A DNA stretch of 64,000 nucleotides, taken from contig CM059568.1 of NCBI GenBank assembly GCA_030386875.1, positions 12,696,316-12,760,315 on the forward strand, in the 5' to 3' direction. Source of the DNA: Morinoia aosen (taxonomy: Eukaryota > Arthropoda > Malacostraca > Amphipoda > Talitridae). The stretch's first letter is position 1. Every line of letters begins with the position of its first letter. Positions 47,001-59,705 of this stretch are shown here, piece after piece. Below the pieces are notes generated by a model. It was given only the letters and a program-made list of their open reading frames with translations. It made no database searches and had not been told where the DNA came from. Position numbers and translations under genes: made by a program.

Positions 47001-48744
47001 AACATCTATAAAAGTTTCAAACAACCCTAACTCAACTTACAGCCAACCAGGCATATCCCAACGTATTCTAACCTACTCATGAATTTTCAATTTACTTACA
47101 GACAGTTCAGCCGGTAACGAACGTAGCCTTACTAGAGTCATAATTAAGTTTATAGTTTATATCATAATTATGATGCACAACTTGAAGATCAGAGCATAAC
47201 GTACGGACTGATGCACACAAACCAACGAAACATAAGTAGAAATAATGTTATCGATATTATTAATGACAAGATGGGCTAAGTTAATTAATCTGAAATAGAT
47301 TACAAAATTTGAAAGCTACACTTACAGAAAATGGACTACTGAAATACATGAAGCAATATGAGATAAAATATAAACTTAGTGATGATAAATAAATAGTTCA
47401 AAGCTTCTCATGAATTTCAATATAAATTACCGCATTCGTCAATGTACTGGTTCTGACATCGTAATAATTGCGCTTATATTATGTACAAATTGTTAACGAC
47501 AGTTAGATTTTAGTCATATTTCGAATTTTCAAACACTTTCGCTCTAGACAGAATTTAGTCCTACTAAGGGCTTTCTGTTTCACCATAAGTCTACGGACAC
47601 GTGCATCTTGACTTCACGCAAGGAATATACTATTTCTATTCAAAAGATTACCCTGGAAGAGTTTCTGATGAAGTAGAACTTCATTTAGGGTTCAAGTTAT
47701 TGTGCTAGATTAGAGAATAATTGAATTAGTCGCAAAAATGGTGTTCATGTTACGTCCATGGGCAACGACTACCTGATGAACGTCAGCATTTTTGCTCTAA
47801 ACTGCAAAACCAATCGAACCAAATAGATCTACAATTCACAATCGACGGCTAAAGCATATGACGAATTTTATGTTATTCAATTTAGTATTTTATGCTGTCC
47901 TTATTTAACATTTGTTGAATTAGCTGTTTCACGCTGGAGCAAAGTTTGGCGACAATATATCAAGGGTTGGCACAAGTAAACTTGTTCGAGAAAACATAGT
48001 GACATATTGTGAGAAAGGTAGAAAAGACGTAATATGATATGTGAATCTGTCACCGAATTTATTATATTAAACATAGCTTATATATCATAGAATTAGAGTA
48101 AATGTGTTCATTAGCCCAGTTGTGAGAGACTTAAAAATGCAATTAACACGACACAATTAATAATCTGAGAAAAGAAATCTTTCAATGCAGACATCAGACT
48201 TTAAAAAACACGTTCAATTTCCACTTTCTAAATATTTTCGAGAGGGATTGCGCAATATATAAAAGTTTTATTGGAGGGATCCGTTCAATCTGAGTGCGAG
48301 AGACTCGGGATTAATTCTCAATTCGAACACAGCATAGAAAGAAAGAAAAGCTGAACGAGCGCAATACTCCGGTCGGCTAAACGCATTTACATGGAGTTAG
48401 AGTTGCAGAGCTGGGGCACTCCCAGAGCTCAGAGAGAGTATGTGCCGTGCTGCAGAGGTAAAGGAGAAATGGTATTAGTGACTAGTGGAATTCAATTCAA
48501 AGGGAAAATGTTGAGCGCCTCGTTGTTACGGGTAAAACAAATTCCTTTAAATTCCATCCATTAAATTTTGTGTTTTGAACTTGCTATAAAACGGTGAATT
48601 CGATCAGAAAGTGTCAAATACTTTGACGGATACCAAATTCTTTTTGAATTTTATTCATACGATTTTATGTTTGGATCTAGACAATTTGAACGGATAGTGT
48701 CCAACGCCTCGCATGAACAGGTATATCGAATCCTGATGAATATT
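47001..48744. other. Intergenic, nothing recognised
   Basis: AT-rich. A purine-rich, GC-richer patch at 48400-48470 has no recognisable function. Confidence 0.5.
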
Positions 48745-49203
48745 ATCAGTTAGATTTTGTGTTCGGATCAGTTAGATGTTGTGTTTGGACCAGTTAGATG
48801 TTGTGTTTGGATCAGTTAGATGTTGTGTTTGGATCAGTTAGATGTTGTGTTTGGATCAGTTAGATGTTGTGTTTGGATCAGTTAGATGTTGTGTTCGGAT
48901 CAGTTAGATGTTGTGTTTGGATCAGTTAGATGTTGTGTTTGGATCAGTTAGATGTTGTGTTTGGATCAGTTAGATGTTGTGTTTGGATCAGTTAGATGTT
49001 GTATTTGGATCAGTTAGTTGTTGTGTTTGGATCAGTTAGATGTTGTGTTTGGATCAGTTAGATTTTGTGTTTGAATCAGTTAGATTTTGTGTTTGGATCA
49101 GGTAGATCTTGTGTTTGGATCAGTTAGATGTTGTGTTTGGATCAGGTAGATCTTGTGTTTGGATCAGTTAGATTTTGTGTTTGGATCAGTTAGATTTTGT
49201 GTC
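48745..49203. repeat. 22-bp tandem repeat, about 21 copies
   Basis: The unit is GTTAGATGTTGTGTTTGGAT plus CA. Copies towards the right end carry GATTTTG or GATCTTG in place of GATGTTG and ATCAGG in place of ATCAGT, so variants are clustered. Confidence 0.97.
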
Positions 49204-49329
49204 TACGAAATGATGAAGAGTACGTAAATGCCGTCTGGGTTGTGTCCGTGCAAGTTCCCAGGCACATGGATGTGTATATTCTGGAAGAGTGAATGTTTAT
49301 AAAATAAATGATTTTTTACTGTTCCATGG

Positions 49330-49750
49330 AACACAAATTGTTCTTCACTGATTCCACTGAAAACAAATTGTCCTTTACTGATTCCACTGAAAAAAAAATT
49401 GTCCTTTACTGATTCCACTGAAAATAAATTTTCCTTTACTGATTCCACTGAAAACAAATTGTTCTTTACTGATTCTACAGAAAACAAATCGTTCTTTACT
49501 GATTCTACAGAAAACAAATTGTTCTTTACTGATTCTACAACAAAAAAATTGTCCTTTAATGATTCTACAGAAAATAAATTGTCCTTTACTGATTCTAAAG
49601 AAAACAAATTGTCCTTTACTGATTCTACATAAAACAAATTGTCCTTTACTGATTCTACAGAAAACAAATTGTCCTTTACTGATTCAACAGAAAACAAATT
49701 GTCCATTACTGATTCAACAGAAAACAAATCATCCTTTACTGATTCCACTG
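49330..49750. repeat. 30-bp tandem repeat, 14 copies
   Basis: The unit is TGTCCTTTACTGATTCCACT plus GAAAACAAAT. Three blocks follow each other: GATTCCACTG, GATTCTACAG and GATTCAACAG. The period of 30 yields a 184-codon minus frame (49203-49757) reading as SVESVKDNLF repeats and shorter plus frames. Only 126 bp of ordinary sequence separates it from the 22-bp array. Confidence 0.96.
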
Positions 49751-52429
49751 AGATCAAAAATCATTAATGGCCAGCTTTGGTGTTGACAAATGCCGTCTTG
49801 GGGCATCGAGTCTTTTAACAATTTTTTCGAACGGTCGACTCGCCGCCTTCTATTTGGAGGTCGAAATTCTTCTTGCAAGTAAGAGTACAAGTTTTGACTC
49901 CGAGAAATAAAATACAACTTTTCTGCCAAAAATTTATGCAAAGTGGCGCTATGAGTTTTTCATTGTACAATAAATCTTTGCCATGATGCCCAGAAATAGG
50001 CATCAAATATTCAATTTCCAATATGAGAAAAAATCATCACTGTGTTCTATTGATAAATTACTGTAGTCAATATTCATCGGAAAACTTTGAATCTAGAGAC
50101 ACCCGTGAAAATTTTTTTCACAAACGTTTAAAAAAAAAATCATTATCGCATTACGTAATATTGAGTGACACAGAACAGCTCTGAAAGGAATTCCTGCCGA
50201 TAGCAAGAAGAAAAATATAGTGAGACTCGTTTGAAGTGAAGACATCCCACTCGTCTCGCTTCCTTCCATTCATGCAACCGAGGTTCTCGAGACGCCAGGT
50301 CCATGAATTCCCAATCGGATTTCACGGCAAGAAAAAGATAAAACTTTCGCAACGATTTGCCTGATGCCGCCTGCACCTCTAATAGAACGCTCTCACAGAA
50401 ATTGCGGAGGCGCATCAGCATTTCATTCCTGCAGATTTAGTGTCACAGCAAATCCCATGCCCGCTGAATGACCGAAGCTTAGCGCTATTAATACCAGGAC
50501 CTCATCATTAAGGCTCGTAAAGATTACACGCTATCTCGGGCTCCGAGATCAAGCCCTGGATGCCCTATTTTTCATATTGAACTTTCGTATTGAACTTTTC
50601 AGAGCGACTGAAAAAACTGCGACAGCTAACTCCAGTGATACGGATAGAAGGCATTGTGCGAATTTGTTCTGTAGGGCTTCTACTGAATATTTTGTAGTAT
50701 TAGTCACAGCAAGGCACGGCTTGTTAATCGGTTTGTTATCGATCGGGAATTAATTGACAATTTACGCTTGCTGTCTTTTTTGAGATAATCGCGAATATCA
50801 CAACGTGCAATGAAATCCCAATTTTCTGTGATGTACACGAACAGTTCTGTGTTAAATTCTATCAAGATTGTTGGGAACAGTTCTAGTGAGAGCAGTCTCA
50901 AATACTCATATCGGTGACTGTTTTCCTATCGAAATTTCTTCGTGATAATTACAATTCTTTTGACGCACACTTTTACCGTCTTTACCGTATACTCTTCGCA
51001 CATTTCCAACTGGAAATGCAAATTGCGTTGTCACATAAAATCATACATAAAAATTTCCCCACAGCTCAGAAATGACCTCAGGTAATGCAATCTGCACGCG
51101 ACAGGTCGCAGACATCAAAGTTCGTTTAGAAAAAACTCACCGCCAGCGTAGACATGTGCCTTTGAGCGGCAGGCGTTCAATAACACATCACCGGAGGGGA
51201 AATGGTTCAATTTAGTGAAGAATTTACGGCACTCGTTCAACGTTTTTACAAATTTCTGAGTGCCTGCCTGCCATAGACCTGTCGATATCAGAAGGACGCG
51301 ATGACAGACCGCCTCCTGCAGCCGAACTGCGAGATCTGCGCTGCAAAGTCTAGTGTTGAAGACCACGTGCATTTGAGTCTTCGTGCATTTTGAAATCGGT
51401 CCTATTATCACAGAATCAAATTGTTGATTATAGTAACACTGAATTAATTTTTTCATGCTTATCACAGGTGTGATGCTAATCAAGATCATTCAAAAGAGAT
51501 GATGAAATACCTACATTTTTTGCAATTACACTTTCCATCGTAAATTAAGGAGGCACAAGTATTTTCTGAAATCACTAATCAGGTTAACGTTTAGTTCGTC
51601 GGCGACTCTCAACTAATTTTAAGGCCGATAATGATGTTCGTAATGGAGAAGGCTAGTCTATTTTTCTTGTAGAGGCGTTAGCAATTTACGATTTTCTCAT
51701 CAAAATTCACCATAGGCATTGCATCAGCTAACAAATCCAGTGATTTGCTTGCGGTAACAGTTTCAGAAAATCTGTAATATCAGGATGAACTTTGAACGCC
51801 AGTCACAATTTTGATGTGTGATGCTGGTGTTCTATTCACAATTTTGTTCTATTCATGTTATAGAAAGTCGTCGCAATCCATGCTAAAATTGCAGGGTGAA
51901 CTTTGATTCAGACAGATAGCAGGAATATTATCAACCGAGGGCTGCAGTTAGAGCACACCCCGAGTCAATTAAGACGGAAATGCTCATAACAATTTCACGT
52001 TATTTTACTGATAATTTTACTGATAGTAGGATAACTCAACTGAAGAGTTCTTTTCTACCTCATAAGTGTGAATCGTTGGACGTTATAGAAGGAAATAAGC
52101 TCAAATGTTCGCCTGCACGAACATAATCATAAGTAAAACTTGGATTCGGAGAGAAAATTATCTCCCAACGAGACTCCTTGTGGCCGTCCGAGCTTGCATA
52201 TGGCCCAAGTTGGGAGCGGCAGAATGCCAGGGCGGAGTATTTTGTTCCCAGCCGCAGCGCGAGTCTCTTGCCACTTCCAGCGCCGCCGAAATTAACAAAG
52301 TTCTAGAAAAGAATTTAGAAATCGTGTCTTGAGAACGGAGAAACTCTGAGCGATATGACAACGCGCTTTGAATAAGCATGCCTCAGAAGATATTAGCGGC
52401 GTCCGTTGATTAATTTCAGGGGAAGAGAA
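49751..52429. other. Intergenic with unidentified frames
   Basis: Unidentified minus frames lie at 49729-49941 and 50143-50421, and a plus frame at 52105-52332 falls in a GC-richer patch. The 124-codon minus frame at 51115-51489 is listed separately. Confidence 0.45.
51115..51489 (-). CDS. Unidentified 124-codon frame, possible exon
   Basis: This frame starts MILISITPVISMKKLIQC and ends GGEFFLNEL. It is not repetitive, has mixed composition and lies in sequence without transposon signals, which makes it the best candidate for host coding sequence here. I recognise no domain, signal peptide or catalytic motif, and I cannot place splice sites. Chance is a real possibility at this length. Confidence 0.15.
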   Translation of the reverse strand: MILISITPVISMKKLIQCYYNQQFDSVIIGPISKCTKTQMHVVFNTRLCSADLAVRLQEAVCHRVLLISTGLWQAGTQKFVKTLNECRKFFTKLNHFPSGDVLLNACRSKAHVYAGGEFFLNEL

Positions 52430-52562
52430 ATCATGAATGTTTTTTTTAGAAATCATGAATATTTTGTTAGAAATTATAACTGTATTCTTATAAAGCATGA
52501 ATATTTTGTTATAAATCATGAATATTTTATAAGAAATTTTGAATATCGTGTTAGAAATCAAG
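52430..52562. repeat. Degenerate AT-rich repeat
   Basis: AAATCATGAATATTTTGTTA and variants occur about five times at 22-30 bp spacing. Confidence 0.75.
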
Positions 52563-55551
52563 AGTGAACGTTTTTCTGAACCTATAGTATGAAAAGCAAA
52601 ATATTTTCGCATCCCCGCCTCTTTTTACTATTGTGGAACATTATGTCGAGCAAAGGAAAATGAGTTAGAGAAAATTTTTAATTCCAAAATAGGAATTCAA
52701 CATTGCACTGATGATGAGTGTTTAATCGTATTTTTAATTGCATACGTTCATATGATGGAAGTAAATGGTAATTTTAAGTATCATAGATATGAATTTTATC
52801 CTGGAGAATATATATATATATTTGTATCTGGGAACTATGGATACTGACTTAGATGTACGACGCCTTTTTGTATTCACCGTCCCAATTTAAATTACTTTTT
52901 TGTAATTGTGGACTGTCTTTTTCAAATATACAATTATTGAAAAGTATCAACGCGCTGGTATGAACAAGACCTCTCTAAATAGCAAGACGAAAGTCGCTTT
53001 CAAATATCGGGTGCGGGAAAACCTAGGCTTGCAGATGATCTGGTACGACAGTTCACTCCATAAGCGCTATCTATGGTACTGCCCTCAATCTGGCCTAGCC
53101 TAATGAAATGTTTCTTTTGGCTACTCTATGGACGTGAGCACAATTTGTCGTCAAGAACAAAAACATAAAATCAATAAATCAGAGAACATTGCTCGTTTGT
53201 GTATATTTGTTGACACGCTTCAAGAGGTTTTCATTTCTCTGATGTACTTCATGAGCATGAATTTTCATCATGGTTACCTTCCTTTAAGTTGGACACTAAC
53301 AATATTGGAGAAAATCCTCTGTCGAGCTTGGATTTGGGTGAAATAATTTGTCGTTACGATCACTTGATGGAAATATGAAATGTAGTACGGTTCAGCTATA
53401 TAGAGGCTTCTTGAGCTTCATGAGTTCTGCTTTTGTCAATGGTCTATGGAGAGCAACTCTTAAAATTCGAAAAATGCAAGTTTATTCTGGTAGCCGCACT
53501 GAATAAATGAATCTGTTGTTCATTCTCCATGTTTATTGCCTCACATACATACGTCAGCAATAATTCCCGTAATTCAAAATCTTCTCGTAAATGGCATTCG
53601 AAGATTTTAGTAATTGAAAAAATTTACGCATCTTTCAAAAAATGTATGGAATTTTTTGAATTTAATTTTACTTCTTACCCTACTCGAGCTTGAGAAAAAG
53701 TTGAGAAAATGAATTGTTCAAATCACGTAAAAAATCTAAAATTCTGAGGTTTGCTTGCAGTGCTGCGACCGACACAAATATTTGCGTGCAGTTTGCTAAG
53801 CCGTTAAAATATCAATACCTCCCATCTCTTTACAAATAGCCATGAAGGTACCTCTGGCGTACCAAAGGCGACTTGCTAGATCAAAAATATCAGGGTTCTG
53901 CTTATTGAAAGACTCCTGAAGCAAACAATGTTGTGCTCATTTCGTTCTTTTGCCGCGTTACAAAGTAAGAAATTTCAAGAAATCACCAACAGCCTTGATG
54001 GAAATTGTCTACCAGCCCTCCATAGCACACAAAGTTAAAGAACTAGTTTTTTGAAAAAGGGTTGAACCAACAGATTAACTACTAATTTATATTTTAAAAA
54101 AATCAGCAATTCAATCTTGCCTGAATGGCTGCTCTAATAATACCAATATATTTTCTCCAGTAAATCAGTTTGTGACCATTTTTAATAAAACTTCAAATGT
54201 GTAATTAAAGTACGATATTTATCATTGGCTGGTTCATAAGATTTACTTTATGAGGGTATAATTACACATGATTATCATTCTGGAACTTGAAAAGGAATGC
54301 CCTCTATTATCAGAGGTACCGGGAAATGTTAAAAGATGAGTTCAAAGACTACATTTTTCACGAGGCTTTGGAAACGCAAGGTTTCCCGGTTATATTCTAA
54401 TTTCAATCAGGGAATTTTGTAAAAAGCTCTTGGAAACCTCAGATTTTTTTTAGAACGAACTTCATCATTATTCATCTTTATTCTAATTATTCATCTTTAT
54501 TCTAAATTAAAATTAAATGAGTTTTACAAACTTATAGGAAATAATTACGTGAGTTTCGTACCTACTTGAACTTGTAAGATCACGTACGTTTGTATAGTGT
54601 GAGCTATTTGTTCAAAAAAATATCTCAAATTTTGACAATTGACTGAAAAGAGAAAATGTTATTTATTGTTTTCTAATCAAAAATTCTCCTAGCTTCGCAA
54701 TCGCTGGGAAATTAAATTATGACTTAATTACCTATGATCGTTGTAAAATACTTTAAATTGAGTTTATAGTTCTCGATTTACAGAAACACCTGAACTCACT
54801 TGCCTTTCCGAGGGTGGAGATGGATTTTCACAATGAATTCTGAGTTACATTAATTACGGAGTAATTGACTGAGGCTTAATCTGAAGGAAATTGCATTGTA
54901 TTTGTAATTGTAATTTCAAATTGTAAAACTGTATTACTACTGGCCTTTATCTGACAATCAATTGACCCCGAGTTGCAAGCTTAGGAACTTGAATTAAAAG
55001 CATTAACAAAATGAAACAAAGAATTGATTCATTTATCAAATGTGCTGCTTATTTTTTTATCGTATACTTGTATTTAACATACACGAACGTATCCTTAGCA
55101 AATAATATTAAATAACTCATGGAAATTAATTTAGTACTGTAAGACTCACTAAAATCCACGATCTCTTAGAAATAAATTTGGCAGATCGCCTATGGCTTCA
55201 TTTGAACGCTCCTGCGCTATGATTGATATATGAGTTTTATCATACATATCAGACCTCGAACTTATGATGATTACTCATTCGAACCTTCAAACACGCACGC
55301 ATTGCTTTTTCAAAAACCAGCTTACGGATTGTCATTCCCGCACGCGTTAAAATTTTTCTCAGCCGACTGAGATTCCAGTGCTGTGAGCTGAAGGAAAAGG
55401 ACAGACTAACAAAAATTGTTATGGTCCATTCATCACCATTCCTTGTTACCTGATAACAGCCTCGGTATATTTACTTATTTATGTATTTGTTTGGTGTCCG
55501 CACAGACCATATACTAGTAAATGTTCCGTGGTGTCCGCATCTTTCGTCTCT
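52563..55551. other. Intergenic, nothing recognised
   Basis: About 3 kb of AT-rich sequence, with a short (TA)n run at 52808-52822 and a local duplication TTATTCTAATTATTCATCTT near 54478-54505. Plus frames at 52906-53103 and 53128-53346 are unidentified. Confidence 0.5.
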
Positions 55552-55739
55552 CTGTGACGCTCATAAGGATGCTCATCGTTCAATGACCGTATCTGTGATA
55601 TAAGTTTCACCAGTGCGCATATACAAGATTATTTTTATCACAGGTGCAATTAAGATGGATATCTTTGTTTGCCATTCGCTTCTTGAAAATTTGTTCAAGG
55701 AAAATATGGAATTCCGTCATTTTTGACGGGCCGTGTACA
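55552..55739 (+). repeat. Dispersed repeat, copy B (broken by the foldback element)
   Basis: Related to copy A at 7171-7348 through CTGTGACGCTCATAA, TATCTGTGATA, AAGATGGATATC and CATTTTTGACGGGCCGTGTA. The similarity stops where the foldback element starts; weak continuation (GTTCAAATAATAATAA) is seen at 56872 and beyond. Confidence 0.75.
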
Positions 55740-56872
55740 CTACACCTTTTTCACTTCAATTTAATCCAAGTCAAGTTCAATTTAATCCAAGTCAAGTTCA
55801 AATTAATCCAAGTCAAGTTCAAATTAATCCAAGTCAAGTTCAAATTAATCCGAGTCAAGTTCAAATTAATCCGAGTCAAGTTCAAATTAATCCAACCCTC
55901 AGTTCAGTTATAAAATGACATAATAATTTGTTAATTTGAGTTTTTTGTGTTAAATATGTATCTATTGGATTTTATAAGCAAGACTGGTTTCGAGGATTTA
56001 TTTACACTCATAGATATTTATATACATGAAATTCCACTTTATCACATCTATGAAATCATGTACATGCAAATACAAAAGGTTATCATTGAGCGATATGTAG
56101 ATCTAATCTTTAAAAGAAATACAAAATGCGATTCACTGAGTACTAATGTACGATTCCGTTTGATTACAATTTATACATGTACATTACTACCCAGGTACAT
56201 CCTTACATTAGCAATATAAATGTTGCCATCCATTCTAATTCCGTGTTAGTCAATGTGAAGAAATGTAAGTAAGTGGATCCTACATTTCTTCACATTGACT
56301 AACACGGAATTAGAATGGATGTTAAAATTTATATTGCTAATGCAAGAATGTATCTGGGTAGTAATGTACAAAAATAAATTTTAATCAAACGGAATCGTAC
56401 ATTAGTACTCAGTGAATCACAATTGTATATTTCTTTTAAAGATTAAATCTACATATCGTTCAATGATAACCTTTTGTATTTGCATGTATATGATTTCATA
56501 GATGTAATTAAGTGGAATTTCACGTATATAAATATCTAAGAGTGTAAATAAATCCTCGAAACCAGTTTTGCTTATCACATCCAATAGATACATATTTAAC
56601 ACAAAAAACTCAAATTAACAAATTATTTTGTTATTTTTTAACTCAACTGAAGGTTGGACTAATTTGAACTTGACTTGGATTAATTTGAACTTGACTCGGA
56701 TTAATTTGAACTTGACTTGAATTAATTTGAACTTGACTTGGATTAATTTACACTTGACTTGGATTAATTTGAACTTGACTCGGATTAATTTGAACTTGAC
56801 TAGGATTAATTTGAACTTGGCTTGGATTAAATTGAACTTGACTTAGATTAATTTGAAGTGAAAAAGGTGTAG
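55740..56872. mobile_element. Foldback-type element, 1.13 kb, with minisatellite ends
   Basis: Left arm 55740-56267 and right arm 56281-56872 are inverted copies around a 13-bp loop. Each begins CTACACCTTTTTCACTTCAA and then carries a 21-bp repeat (CAAGTTCAAATTAATCCAAG plus T): about seven units on the left and ten on the right. A unique part of about 370 bp follows. In the part I compared base by base the arms are about 94% identical. The architecture matches foldback transposons, whose inverted repeats contain tandem repeats. TA sits at both borders (55741-55742, 56870-56871). Each arm holds the same short frame (plus 55947-56219, minus 56417-56602, starting MLNMYLLD), but differences between the arms do not favour synonymous change, so I do not call it a gene. 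Confidence 0.9.
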
Positions 56873-57353
56873 TTCAAATAATAATAAACATTCAAGTCAT
56901 AGTCACGCGGTACACATGAATTTCACACTAGAAATAACTTGTGCCGTAATTCAGAGAAGCCGATGAATAGTCTGACGGTGAATTTTCGTGCACTGAAATA
57001 CGAGTATTATACGAGTATTACAAATACACTCTTGTCCTGGTACAAAAATCACGCAAATTCTACATCAGAACGCCTAACATTTAGCTTTTATTTTCGCGGC
57101 TGACACTGCAATAAGTGCACATTTACAATTGAACGCTTGGATACCAGTTTTTTTGTGGAATGCTAACGAGAAAGAATTTCGTTCTTCTATGTACAAAAGC
57201 CCCTCCATCAAACTCAGGGAAGGGCTTTAATAAATGACGTCATTATCACGCTGAATGAACACGCGTAAAAAGCGCTCACCCAAAACTAAAAATACCAAAT
57301 CCAAAAAATAATTTAACCCGACGACATCACAGAAGTCTTTGATGGGCGCCTTA
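56873..57353. other. Intergenic, nothing recognised
   Basis: Spacer between the foldback element and MITE copy g. Near 57000 the word ACGAGTATTA is doubled. Confidence 0.5.
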
Positions 57354-57470
57354 CCCAGTCTAACTTTTTTGCAGCCTGCATGCATGTTTTTCGCCGCCTT
57401 GGCGATTTAAGCGATTAAATCGCTTAGGCGGCGAAAAAAATGCATGCTGGCGGCGAAAAGGTTAGACCGA
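57354..57470. mobile_element. Palindromic MITE, family 1, copy g
   Basis: Left end CCCAGTCTAACTTTTTTGCA after TA (57352-57353); right end GGCGAAAAGGTTAGACCGAA has decayed. The centre has a doubled GCGATTTAA, making this copy about 10 bp longer than the others. Confidence 0.9.
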
Positions 57471-57589
57471 ATTACGTCTGTAGTGCAAAGAAGGATAGAA
57501 TTTTATTTGCCTTATTCTTATCGTGAATGCTGCAATTGTTGAAACCTTGAAACTTTAAACGCAGAATACAATGGTACGCTTAAACTCCC

Positions 57590-59705
57590 CTGAAATATTT
57601 CCAAGAAAAGCTATTAGACAGATGGAGTGAATTTTAAGGCATGGAAAACACCGATGATGTCAATCTACAAGTTTCGCTTTTCAACGAAAATTTCGTATCA
57701 GCTCTTAACGAATGCGCACCTTTCACTACGAAGAAAGTTAAGCCAAGAATTTCTAAATGGATAACAGATGAGATAAAACAGTTGAGCAGAGCTAAAAGAA
57801 ATTTGCAGCGTGAGTACAAACTGTATAAATCAGACAGTACGCGTCGAAAATTATATAAAGATCATGAGAAGATCCTACGAAGAAAAGTTAAGGAAGCAAA
57901 ACGGGACTACTTCCACAAAGAACTATTGGCGAACAAAACAAAACCCTAAAAGAACTTGGGAAATCATTATAGAAGTTGCTCAGTATAAAAATTCAGACTG
58001 CAAAAGCACTTTTGACAACCCCTCAAAAATGGCGAATGACTTTAACACTTTCTTCTCAAAAGTTGGCGAAAATGTTTTCAATGAAGTATCCAGGACAGTT
58101 TCAGACACATCTACAGAGGCAAATCTGAGCGATGTTTCATCCCCAAATAGTAGCAACAAGTGGAGACCAAAGCCAGTTAGCGTCATAGAGATACGAAAAA
58201 TCTTATACTCACTGAAGAATACTAAAGCGACTGGACATGATGGCATAAGCCTCCAACATATAAAAGACAGCTTCCCTGTCACAGCACCCCTTATTCGCTT
58301 GATAATAAATACATCTGTAGCCACAAACAAGTTTTCCGATCAACGGAAACTATCCATTATTAAGCTATAACATAAATCTGGTGATATCGACATAGCGTAA
58401 AACTACAGACCAATCAGTCTCCTGCCTGTCATGTCAAAATATTAGAAAAAGTAATAACAAACCAGCTCTCGTCTTACATAGACGAGTCACATCAACTGCA
58501 TCGCAATCAATATGCTTAGAGAAAGAATACCAGTAGTCAGGACGCCCTGTTACACATAACAGAAAAAATTTGCAATGATATTGACCAAAAAAAATTAACT
58601 CTCTTACTATTGCTTGATCTCTCCAAAGCTTTCGACAGTGTTGAGCATAAGAAACTTCTACAAAAAATTTCAAACCTCAGAATAGACACTCAATGGTTTG
58701 AAAGCTACCTACTAAACCGCTCTTATGCAGTGTGCTTGAATAACAAAATTTCATCATTCATACCAAATAATTTTGGCGTTCCTCAAGGTTCAATGATCGG
58801 CCCACTCCTATTTTCAATTTCCATCAATGATTTCCCTACCATGCCGGCAAACATAAAAATCTCAATGTATGCTGATGACGTACAAATTGCCATGACAAGC
58901 TCAACAGCGGATTTAAAAGAAACACAAGCCAACGCTGAAAACCTTCTGAGAAATCTGAAATTGTGGTATGACCATAATGGCCTCAAACTTAACGCAAGTA
59001 AAACGCAATGCATTATTTTTGGATCACAGAATGCGACCGGAAATTTACCACCATTCAAGCTATCATTTGGAGACGATACAATTGAACCAGTAGATAAGGT
59101 TAAAAATCTGGGTGTTGGGTTTGACAAAAATATGACTTTCAATTCACACGTCGAAACAATGTGCAACAAAATTAACGGAACCTTCATGTTCTTTCATCGC
59201 AGTAAGAGCACACTTGACGAAAAACCTAGATTATTAGTGATTCAGTCTTTAGTTTTATCGCGTCTGGACTACTGCAGTCTTGTGTGGGGAGATTTACCTC
59301 AATGTCGTCAGGAAGAGTTGCAAAAATGTATAAACTTCGCCGCCAAAGTGGTATGCAAAGGAAATTTTAATAAATACGATCATGTCACCCCTCTTTTAAG
59401 AAAACTCGACTGGATCCCAATACCGAACAGATTCATGATCCAAAAAGCTCGACGAGTATTCTCCTCTCTGTACCTCCCCCAAAGTAATGCAGAGGTGGTA
59501 AAATTTTTTCCATCTAATATCCCAAACAAAAGACCAAATCGGAGGAACGATGTTTTTGTCAGTTACCGTTCATCTAACGTGGGACAAAAAGCTCTCTCAG
59601 TTTCTGGAGCTTTTGTGGAACAAGCTTCCCCAGCATATCAAAAACTCTGAAACTGTAAAAGAATTTAGAGTAAATGTGTCACGTCATTTTTCATCTCTGT
59701 CATAG
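57590..59705 (+). pseudogene. Non-LTR retrotransposon reverse transcriptase (CR1/L2/Jockey-like), decayed
   Basis: The pre-RT linker starts near 57590 (LLDRWSEF, then a stop, then MENTDDVNLQVSLFN at 57641). The frame slips near 57945, then reads WEIIIEVAQ, ATGHDGIS and, after 58370, NYRPISLLPVMSK with stops. From 58610 to 59650 an intact 346-codon stretch holds motif A (LDLSKAFDSVEH), motif B (GVPQGS, 56-61), the catalytic YADD (87-90) and LKLNASKT (125-132). The thumb and C-terminal region (DHVTPLLRKLDWIPI) follows. A last frameshift near 59610 moves the C-terminus (LWNKLPQHIKNSETVKEF) to another frame ending at the TAG at 59703. The endonuclease domain is absent, so the copy is 5'-truncated, as is usual for target-primed insertion. 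Clade assignment needs a tree. Confidence 0.92.

Noticed and set aside
49203-49757. 184-codon charged repeat protein on the minus strand
   Set aside because: Explained by the 30-bp array; plus frames are open over the same bases.
55947-56602. Matching frames (MLNMYLLD...) in both arms of the foldback element
   Set aside because: The match follows from the inverted repeat itself. Among the differences I compared, amino-acid-changing ones outnumber silent ones, so there is no sign of selection for a protein.
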